Source: Deltaproteobacteria bacterium (lineage in GTDB: Bacteria; Myxococcota; B64-G9). Taken from it: 5,642 nt of DNA. The position numbers and the translations under genes are program-made. The stretch's first letter is position 1; the number at the start of each line of letters is the position of its first letter. The stretch lies in the NCBI GenBank assembly GCA_030591745.1, contig JAUVAM010000304.1, positions 1-5,642 of the forward strand. The letters are read 5' to 3'. The notes below the pieces were generated by a model. It was not told the DNA's origin, did not search any database, and saw only the letters and a program-made list of their open reading frames with translations. This document shows, one piece after another, positions 1 through 4,813 of this stretch.

Positions 1-939
1 GCGGTGGCGGCCTTCCTGGTCGTGCACTTCATGGGTGAAGGCAGCGGAACGGTGCCCGAGGGTGGTGAGCCAGGCAAGGACGACGGCAAGGGCGCTGTGG
101 TCGTGGCGCCGGTTCCGGCGGGCGGTGACGTGGCCAGTCTGCCCAGTTTGGGCGACGACAGCGCCAAGGTTTCGGAGGCCGAGGCCCTTTTCAAAGAGGG
201 CATGAATTTCATGGTCGCCCAGAAGTGGGACGACGCAATCGATAAGTTCTCCACCGCGGTGACCATGAATCCGGACAGCGTGGGTGCCCGGAGTCAGCTA
301 GAGAAAGCCCGATCAGAAAAGAAGATGCAGGAATCGATGGACAAGATCCGGAAGGCCGTCAGCGAGAAGAAGTGGGATAAGGCCATGGTGATGATGCAGG
401 AAATCGAAATCCCCAAGGGCTCCCTTCAGCTCAAAGAACATAAACGCCTCTTGCCCGAGGTGACCAGAAACTACAATTCCTTCCATCTGACCCGCGCTGA
501 CAGGTTGGCGGACAAGGGCAAGTTCAGAGATGCGATCACCCACACGGAAGCGGTTCTCAAGTTTGACGAAAAGAACTTCATGGCCGTGGATAAGAGGGAC
601 CAATACAAGAAAAAGCTCAGGACCAAGTCCAAACCCAAACCCCGTAAGCCACGTGAATCGAAGGCCGCGCGGAAAGAAAGAGCCTTAGAATGGCGCGGGA
701 AAGGCATCAATGCCTATAAAAAGGGTAATATGGAATTGGCCATCAAGAATTACGACAAGGCCCTGAAGCTGAACCGCTCGGATGCAGAGGTATACCGCCT
801 GATGGGCACGGCGTATGCCAGGAAGGGCAAGGGAGCCAAGGCCTATTCCTTCTACAAGCAGTATTTGGATAGATGCCCCAAGTGTAAATACGCCCCAGGC
901 GTGCGTGAAATATTGAAGAACTATGGGGCCTCTCAGTAA
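1..939 (+). CDS. TPR-repeat protein, C-terminal part of a membrane-anchored protein (5' partial)
   Basis: The reading frame is open to the left edge, so the gene starts outside the window. The GTG at position 4 is not a credible start: it lies inside a hydrophobic run (AAFLVVHFM) that looks like the end of a transmembrane helix. Numbering from that codon, residues 11-55 are a Gly/Pro/Asp-rich linker. TPR-like helix pairs follow at about 57-90, 111-150 (degenerate), 159-191, 226-258 and 260-293. The best match is the unit around GINAYKKGNMELAIKNYDKALKLN. A very basic Lys/Arg/Pro linker (about 202-226) separates the third and fourth units. A CPKC pair (291-294) closes the last repeat. TPRs are protein-protein interaction scaffolds; no catalytic motif is visible. 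In related bacteria such tails are attached to a cytoplasmic FHA or Ser/Thr kinase domain through one helix, but that part is not in view, so its partner is unknown. Its end overlaps the convergent regulator gene by 7 bp. Confidence 0.85.
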   Translation, partial: AVAAFLVVHFMGEGSGTVPEGGEPGKDDGKGAVVVAPVPAGGDVASLPSLGDDSAKVSEAEALFKEGMNFMVAQKWDDAIDKFSTAVTMNPDSVGARSQLEKARSEKKMQESMDKIRKAVSEKKWDKAMVMMQEIEIPKGSLQLKEHKRLLPEVTRNYNSFHLTRADRLADKGKFRDAITHTEAVLKFDEKNFMAVDKRDQYKKKLRTKSKPKPRKPRESKAARKERALEWRGKGINAYKKGNMELAIKNYDKALKLNRSDAEVYRLMGTAYARKGKGAKAYSFYKQYLDRCPKCKYAPGVREILKNYGASQ

Positions 940-1535
940 CCCTCGAAGAGCTCTTCCAGACTTGACCCCAAAGCTGAAGCGATTTTGTAGAGGCTGGATA
1001 CGCTGGCCGCTGATTCGGCGCGCTCGATTTGGCTCAGCAGGCTCACCGAGAGACCCGTGCGGCGGGCCACTTGCTTGAGGGTGAGTTCCTGGCTTTTGCG
1101 CTTGACCCGAACTTTGGCACCGACGCTGGCCAAGAGGCTTTCCTCCGGATCCCGAAGCAGGCCCTTGCTGCGGATAACGCTTTGCACGGCATCCAAAAGC
1201 TTGTCCTTGTCAATCGGCTTCTCCACGTAGTCGGAAACCCCGCCCTTCAAAGAGGCCACGGCTGTCTCCACCGAGGGATAAGCAGTCAAGATGATGACGG
1301 CAAGATCCCGATCCTTTTCTCGGATCCGCTTCAGGACCTCGATGCCGTTCATATCGGGCATCTTCAAATCCAGGAGCAGGATATGGAATGCCTTGCGGGC
1401 GAGCAAGTCCATGGCCTGGGCTGGAGAAGTCGTGGTCTCTACGTGTTTGTCTTCCGTAGAGAGCATGTGGGACAGGATTTCCAAGGTATCGGAGTCATCG
1501 TCTAAAACGAGGATCTCCACAGCGCGGTTTCTCAT
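933..1535 (-). CDS. Response regulator: receiver domain + XRE/HTH_3 DNA-binding domain
   Basis: This 200-residue protein has two domains. Residues 5-122 are a CheY-like receiver with all key residues: the acidic pocket LDDD (D12-D14), phosphoacceptor D56 in LLLDLKMPDMNG, T84 in ILTAY and K106 in EKPID. The receiver resembles the NtrC type. After a short linker, residues about 139-197 form a Cro/C1-type helix-turn-helix: LTLKQVARRTGLSVSLLSQIE, then SLYKIASALGSSLEELF. It should be a cytoplasmic transcription factor switched by phosphorylation; its kinase and targets are unknown. XRE-type outputs are much less common on receivers than OmpR, NarL or Fis outputs. The ATG at 1535 is chosen because it directly precedes the receiver's first strand and follows a G-rich ribosome site. 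It is divergent from the receiver-PilZ gene, so autoregulation or control of that neighbour from the shared 156-bp region is plausible. Confidence 0.93.
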   Translation of the reverse strand: MRNRAVEILVLDDDSDTLEILSHMLSTEDKHVETTTSPAQAMDLLARKAFHILLLDLKMPDMNGIEVLKRIREKDRDLAVIILTAYPSVETAVASLKGGVSDYVEKPIDKDKLLDAVQSVIRSKGLLRDPEESLLASVGAKVRVKRKSQELTLKQVARRTGLSVSLLSQIERAESAASVSSLYKIASALGSSLEELFEGY

Positions 1536-1539
1536 GGCA

Positions 1540-1545
1540 CCCCCC
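1540..1545 (-). promoter_or_regulatory. Ribosome binding site of the receiver-XRE gene
   Basis: On the minus strand a run of seven A and then six G ends 4 nt before the ATG at 1535. It is the only purine-rich site near that start and supports it. The site is flanked by a perfect 5-bp inverted repeat (GCACC/GGTGC, 1537-1541 and 1556-1560), so in mRNA the site would lie in the loop and on the edge of a short hairpin. Confidence 0.6.
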
Positions 1546-1562
1546 TTTTTTTATTGGTGCAT

Positions 1563-1589
1563 TTGACCGCTTGGTTCAAAAGGTATCAT
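1563..1589 (+). promoter_or_regulatory. Candidate sigma-70-type promoter for the receiver-PilZ-GAF gene
   Basis: TTGACC (1563-1568) matches the -35 consensus at 5 of 6 positions and TATCAT (1584-1589) matches the -10 consensus at 5 of 6. The spacer is 15 nt, shorter than the usual 16-18, which weakens the call. Transcription would begin near 1596, giving a leader of roughly 95 nt before the ATG at 1692. Confidence 0.3.
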
Positions 1590-1609
1590 CGGACAGAGGC
1601 GGTCGTCAA
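1582..1609 (-). promoter_or_regulatory. Candidate promoter for the receiver-XRE gene, facing the plus-strand one
   Basis: On the minus strand TTGACG (1609-1604) is a good -35 match. After 16 nt it is followed by GATACC (1587-1582), a poor -10 match (3 of 6). The leader would be about 40 nt. The -10 overlaps the -10 of the plus-strand candidate, so the two would compete for polymerase if both are real. Confidence 0.22.
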
Positions 1610-1679
1610 GTTGCCTGTGTCGTGTATGGGGATGGGAAACGGTTGCATTCGAAAAGAGCAAAGCCTAAGCTGGTGCCAC

Positions 1680-1683
1680 GGAG
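1680..1683 (+). promoter_or_regulatory. Ribosome binding site that fixes the start of the receiver-PilZ-GAF gene
   Basis: GGAG lies 8 nt before the ATG at 1692. That spacing, together with the immediate MARILVVDD receiver strand, decides this start over the in-frame upstream TTG at 1554, which has no comparable site. Confidence 0.65.
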
Positions 1684-1691
1684 AACACCTC

Positions 1692-3056
1692 ATGGCGCGT
1701 ATTCTCGTCGTAGACGACGTGAAACTATTTAGGCACCTGGAGGCCGCGGTACTGGGCTGGCGGGGCTACCAAATTGAGGAAGCAGTCAGCGGCGAAGAGG
1801 CCTTGGAAAAAATCAGGGCCAACCCGCCGGATCTGGTTTTGCTTGATCTGAACATGCCCGGCATGAACGGGCATGAGGTCTGCCGGCAACTCAAGGCCGA
1901 TGCCAACCTGGCCGGCCTGCCGGTGATCATCGTCACCTCTTCCTGTCGGGATGAAGACATCCGAGAGGCCGTGCAGTCTGGTTGCGACGATTACCTGACC
2001 AAACCCATCGACGAAGCGGCTCTGGTGCGCAAGGTTGAGGTGGTCTTGGGCCGCACATCCAAGCGCAGCTTTCCCCGGATACCGGCTTCCATGCAGGTTT
2101 CTTTCGAGGACTTCCGCGGTATTTTCTTTGAGTACGCTCGGGATCTGAGTCGATCCGGGGTCTTTGTCGAGATGCTCAACCCCTTGCCCGTGGGTACTCG
2201 CCTGCGACTTAATTTTTCTTTGCCGCCGCCTTTCAATCAAGCGGTTTTGGCCTATGGGCGGGTTGTCCGATCCCTGGAAGAAACCGAGGAAGGACCCGGG
2301 GGCATCGGCGTTTCTTTCATCCACGTGGAAGACGAGAGTCTGCGCAGCATTGACGCCATGGTGGCTGGGGGCGATGCCGAGGGCCTGACCGAGGGTATGG
2401 TGGGGCGTTTGAGCTTTCAGCTGGAAGGCGGCATCGCCACAGATACCCTGCCGGTTTCCGAGCCGCCGCTCGAAACCGACCAGGTTCTTTTAGACGAGCA
2501 GGACAACCTGAGCCAACGATTGGAAGAACTGCAAAAAGACCACTTGCGCCTGAGCGCCTTGGTGGCTTTGCACGAGGGCCTGTCCGTGGCCGGGGATGTT
2601 CAGACTGTGTTGGTCGCCGCCCGGGATATTTTGGCCAACCTGGTGGGTGCCAAGGTTTTTGGTCTGTTCATGTACGACGCGGACCAGGACAACCTCACCC
2701 CCATGCGAGGCAATCGTTTGCCCGTCAGTACGGTGGTGCGCCTGACCGAAGCGCGGGATGTCCGCGCGGTCCTCGATACAGGCAAACTACAGGTGCCCGT
2801 GCCGCCTCGCTGTCTGGAGGGAAGCACGGAAACCGTCGTGGCCGCGGTACCGATACCTTGGCCGGACGGGCGGAAAAAGCCCATGGGGATTGTCTGCGTG
2901 ATGGCCTTGTTTTCGCAGAAGCGGCTTCTGGATTTGGATGACAGCAAGCTCTTGGAAACCATGGGTGTGCATTTGGGTCGCAGGCTGGTCACCGCCGTGG
3001 CCCAAACAAAAGCCGGGCCCCTGGACTTCGCCGATCTGAAATCAGCCCTGACCTGA
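1692..3056 (+). CDS. Response regulator: receiver + PilZ (c-di-GMP-binding type) + GAF-like domain
   Basis: This 454-residue cytoplasmic protein has three parts. Residues 1-120 are a receiver: ILVVDD (D8, D9), phosphoacceptor D52 in LLDLNMPGMNG, T82 and K104 in LTKPID. Residues about 123-225 are a PilZ domain of the Myxococcus paralogous type. It keeps both c-di-GMP-binding elements, RxxxR (R125, R129) and DxSxxG (D151-G156, DLSRSG), and ends in the barrel strands AYGRVVRS and GIGVSF. An acidic linker (about 226-270) and a short helical, possibly coiled-coil, segment (271-290) lead to a GAF-like domain (about 290-440; ILANLVGAKVFGLFMYDAD, then VVAAVPIPWPDG and MGIVCVMAL), called by pattern only. 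No DNA-binding, GGDEF, EAL or kinase domain is present. It therefore probably acts through protein contacts, joining phosphorelay input to c-di-GMP level, for example in motility or exopolysaccharide control. The last role is inference. Confidence 0.92.
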   Translation: MARILVVDDVKLFRHLEAAVLGWRGYQIEEAVSGEEALEKIRANPPDLVLLDLNMPGMNGHEVCRQLKADANLAGLPVIIVTSSCRDEDIREAVQSGCDDYLTKPIDEAALVRKVEVVLGRTSKRSFPRIPASMQVSFEDFRGIFFEYARDLSRSGVFVEMLNPLPVGTRLRLNFSLPPPFNQAVLAYGRVVRSLEETEEGPGGIGVSFIHVEDESLRSIDAMVAGGDAEGLTEGMVGRLSFQLEGGIATDTLPVSEPPLETDQVLLDEQDNLSQRLEELQKDHLRLSALVALHEGLSVAGDVQTVLVAARDILANLVGAKVFGLFMYDADQDNLTPMRGNRLPVSTVVRLTEARDVRAVLDTGKLQVPVPPRCLEGSTETVVAAVPIPWPDGRKKPMGIVCVMALFSQKRLLDLDDSKLLETMGVHLGRRLVTAVAQTKAGPLDFADLKSALT

Positions 3057-3091
3057 ACAAAAAATCATCCTTGTCGACTGACATGCGTTAT

Positions 3092-3748
3092 TCATTCCGC
3101 GGGAAGACAGTAGCGGCTTTCGTCCGGAAGAAGAACGCAACGCATTCGCAGACTGGGATCCTCGGGGGGCTGACAGTCCCCGCAACTGTCGTCGTTGTAG
3201 CAGACATGCGAGCAGACGGCATTCGGATGCTCTGGCGGAGAACTCATGCAAGGGTAGGCCTCGTTGCAGCGATCCGGATCGTCTGTGCAGGGGAGGCCGC
3301 ATAAAGAGCCGGGCGTATAGCAGCGACGGCCTTGCGGTATCTTGATGCAGAGGATTTGAGTCGGGGTCGTGCCTTTTTCCGCGCAACACATTTCTCGGGT
3401 GTCCCCTGGCTCATGATTGACGCAGTCGTCGTGGCTTTCGCAATTGAGAATGGAGCAATATCCGTAGCTGTCGAGGTCGGGCTTGTTGCAGAAATCGGAC
3501 AAGCAGTTCGTGCTGACAAAGCAGCGCTCTCCCGTTTGCAAGCCCGTGATGGGCTCACAGGTGAAATCGAGGCCGGGTTCATAGCACTCCCTGCACTCAC
3601 AAACCGCCTCACCCTCAACCGCCACACAATGACCATGCGGCTCACAGGCACCATAAGGACAATACGGCCCAGGCAAAGGGCAGGCCCAGGACAGGCAAAG
3701 CAAAAAGAGCAAAACAAGCAATCTGCCACTCATCACGACTACCCTCAT
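3092..3748 (-). CDS. Cysteine-rich exported protein, short paralog (third gene of operon)
   Basis: This is a 218-residue protein with 29 cysteines. The N-terminal hydrophobic stretch (RLLVLLFLLCLSWA) ends at C23 and is a signal sequence. The site LSWAC is a poor lipobox because Trp is at -2, while S-W-A also fits signal peptidase I, so anchoring is uncertain. The mature part parallels residues 23-220 of the upstream paralog: an EGF-like run (CEPHGHC, AVCEC), a DSYGYC/NC/DDC segment, a vicinal CC in REMCC, and DDSCGDC. It stops four residues after RYC, just where the paralogs go on into further modules. I draw the start at 3748, which overlaps the previous stop as ATGA. ATG 3733 is a serious alternative: it has a GAGGG site 8 nt upstream and still leaves a full signal peptide. 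Function is unknown; many disulfides and a location outside the cytoplasm are inferred. Confidence 0.85.
   Translation of the reverse strand: MRVVVMSGRLLVLLFLLCLSWACPLPGPYCPYGACEPHGHCVAVEGEAVCECRECYEPGLDFTCEPITGLQTGERCFVSTNCLSDFCNKPDLDSYGYCSILNCESHDDCVNHEPGDTREMCCAEKGTTPTQILCIKIPQGRRCYTPGSLCGLPCTDDPDRCNEAYPCMSSPPEHPNAVCSHVCYNDDSCGDCQPPEDPSLRMRCVLLPDESRYCLPAE
3107..3682 (-). repeat. N-terminal cysteine block, copy in the third cysteine-rich gene
   Basis: This partner of 4153-4746 encodes nearly the whole mature third protein. The matching cysteine sits at residue 23 in both proteins if the 3748 start is used, which mildly favours that start. Confidence 0.65.
3742..3746 (-). promoter_or_regulatory. 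GAGGG ribosome site supporting an alternative start at 3733
   Basis: GAGGG on the minus strand begins within the ATG at 3748 and lies 8 nt before a second in-frame ATG (3733-3731). The first ATG has only a weak GGG upstream, inside a hairpin. The third gene may therefore start at 3733, giving a protein beginning MSGRLLVLL. Confidence 0.45.
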
Positions 3749-4812
3749 GGACCCAGGCAAACCGTGCCTGGGCGACCGTCGTTGGGATCCTGGCAGGGCA
3801 TGCCATTGCAAAAATAGATGGTCTCACAGCGCATGTCGTCGGGGCAGTCCTCGTCTGAGCTGCACCACTCGCTGCAGAGATGGCCGATGCAAAAGACTTC
3901 GCAGCTGTCGTTGTCTTCGTCACAGGCGGTGCCCACTGGATCCGAGCCTTCATTTTCATGGCACCAGCCAATGATTGCGTCTACGTTCAAGGTTGGCCGG
4001 CAACTTTTTCCTTCCGGGCAGTCTGCCGGGCCAGCACAGCGCTTGTTGTCTACGCAGAGCCAGGGATCTCCAGCCAAGTTGGGGAATTGCTGACAGGTCT
4101 GTCCCTCAGCGCAGTCAGCATCGTTGACGCAGTACCCGCCGTTTCCAAGCATGCAGTATTTGTTGCCACTGGGGTAGATCGTGCAGGAAATGAGCGCCTC
4201 CGGATCCTCGCTCCACTCACAATCCACGCAGTCGGCGTCGGTGGCGCATGGGGCTGAGCAGATGGCATGGGGGTCGGTGTCATAAGCGCGCAAACAGAAA
4301 TGCTCGATGTCACAGGCCGAGTCCATGTTGCCGGTGCAGGCGCTGCCGCAGGTGCCGGTGCCGTCGCCACATTCATAACCCTCTGCGATTTTCAGGCAGA
4401 TGAAAAATCCCACGTCCACTTGGAGACAGCACATCTCGGCGTGTTCGTTGTCTGCGTGGTTGATGCATTCGTCGTCGGTCTGGCAGTTGGTGGTGGTGCA
4501 GTAGCCCTCGGCATCGCCCGTGGATCTCAGGCAACGGTCGGAGATGCAGTCCTCGTCTTCTTTGCAGGCCTCGCCGACGAAGGCATCATGTCTGTTGCAG
4601 ATCAGGATGCGCGGATCGTCTTGGTAATAGCCCGAATGACACTTGCAAACGGCCCCGTTTCCTTCCATGACGCAGGTTCCATAGGGCTTGCAGGCGTTTT
4701 CGTAACATAGAAGGACGGGGAAACCACAACTGAAGTCGTTGTAACAGGCGGTCAACAAACCAAAGGCGGAAAGCATCATCAAGCCGAGGGTTCTGGTGGC
4801 TTTAGAACGCAT
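3745..4812 (-). CDS. Cysteine-rich lipoprotein with EGF-like and repeated DxDC modules (second gene of operon)
   Basis: This 355-residue protein has 46 cysteines. A basic N-terminus (MRSKATR) and hydrophobic stretch lead to a canonical lipobox, LLTAC, with lipidated C23 expected. Tyr at +2 gives no inner-membrane retention signal, so outer-membrane or surface location is likely. The mature part begins with an EGF-like pattern (CKPYGTC, AVCKCHSGYY) at about 39-70. Acidic-cysteine modules follow (DEDC, DDEC, vicinal CC in AEMCC, DADCVDC) up to C220. A linking module DADCAEGQTC...LCVD covers about 228-257. A C-terminal block (258-355) has 14 cysteines (PADCPEGKSC, CEVFC, LCSEWC, DEDCPDDMRC). The DC-P-E-G-x-x-C pattern recalls Dickkopf-N-like cysteine-rich repeats; this is resemblance only. 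The start is set by a ribosome site within the end of the preceding gene, 1 nt after its stop. Binding, adhesion or envelope roles are possible, none proven. Confidence 0.9.
   Translation of the reverse strand: MRSKATRTLGLMMLSAFGLLTACYNDFSCGFPVLLCYENACKPYGTCVMEGNGAVCKCHSGYYQDDPRILICNRHDAFVGEACKEDEDCISDRCLRSTGDAEGYCTTTNCQTDDECINHADNEHAEMCCLQVDVGFFICLKIAEGYECGDGTGTCGSACTGNMDSACDIEHFCLRAYDTDPHAICSAPCATDADCVDCEWSEDPEALISCTIYPSGNKYCMLGNGGYCVNDADCAEGQTCQQFPNLAGDPWLCVDNKRCAGPADCPEGKSCRPTLNVDAIIGWCHENEGSDPVGTACDEDNDSCEVFCIGHLCSEWCSSDEDCPDDMRCETIYFCNGMPCQDPNDGRPGTVCLGP
3748..4041 (-). repeat. C-terminal 14-cysteine block, copy in the second cysteine-rich gene
   Basis: Codons for the last 98 residues of the second gene repeat the end of the first gene (4817-5113) in direct orientation. 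By eye 55 of 98 residues are identical, including every cysteine. This marks an old tandem duplication of whole genes. The third gene lacks this block. Confidence 0.75.
3752..3772 (-). promoter_or_regulatory. 8-bp perfect hairpin just before the start of the short cysteine-rich gene
   Basis: In the minus-strand transcript CCCAGGCA pairs with UGCCUGGG around a 5-nt loop (CGGUU). The stem ends 3 nt before the AUG at 3748 and holds the only G-rich stretch upstream of it. There is no U run after it, so it is not an intrinsic terminator. It lies in the last codons of the upstream paralog, so ribosomes finishing that gene would open it. This fits translational coupling, although part of the symmetry may follow from the conserved PGTVC codons. 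Confidence 0.4.
4153..4746 (-). repeat. N-terminal cysteine block, copy in the second cysteine-rich gene
   Basis: Residues 23-220 of the second gene match residues 23-214 of the third (3107-3682) in cysteine order and in motifs such as GYC...NC...DxC, EMCC, CG..C and the final YC. The tail of the block (AIC...YC) also matches 5510-5641 of the first gene. Only one or two cysteines near the EGF-like part are out of step. Confidence 0.65.
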
Positions 4813-4813
4813 T

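Larger units (their letters stand above)
1536..1691. promoter_or_regulatory. Divergent intergenic region between two response regulator genes
   Basis: This 156-bp stretch separates two genes that start outward, so it must carry promoters for both. It is also the likeliest place for operators. I see candidate sigma-70-like hexamers on both strands between 1563 and 1609. An inverted repeat GACCGC (1565-1570) / GCGGTC (1599-1604) encloses them. No small gene or structured RNA is evident. A TTG-initiated extension of the plus-strand gene to 1554 is possible in frame but has no domain or ribosome-site support. Confidence 0.55.

Noticed and set aside
1029..1505. 158-codon plus-strand reading frame opposite the receiver-XRE gene
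   Set aside because: It is a shadow of a gene with clear domains and has no recognisable protein features.
1535..1550. Sigma-54-like TGGCAC-N5-TTTTT
   Set aside because: The -12 GC is missing, and the bases are the ribosome site and start of the minus-strand gene.
1554..1691. N-terminal extension of the receiver-PilZ gene from an in-frame TTG at 1554
   Set aside because: The extra 46 residues show no domain, the TTG has no good ribosome site, and the ATG at 1692 has GGAG at the right spacing and begins the receiver directly.
1725..2324. 199-codon minus-strand reading frame opposite the receiver-PilZ gene
   Set aside because: It is antisense to conserved receiver and PilZ motifs and shows no domain of its own.
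3058..3083. Weak terminator downstream of the cysteine-rich operon (TGTC/GACA stem, then T run on the minus strand)
   Set aside because: The stem has only 4 bp and is separated from the T run by seven bases, too weak to call.
3332..3817. 161-codon plus-strand reading frame opposite the third cysteine-rich gene
   Set aside because: It overlaps a gene with signal peptide and paralog support and has no features of its own.
4267..4710. Hydrophobic plus-strand reading frame opposite the second cysteine-rich gene
   Set aside because: Its Val/Ala/Gly runs are the antisense of Asp, Cys and Ala codons; the minus strand has the lipobox and paralog support.
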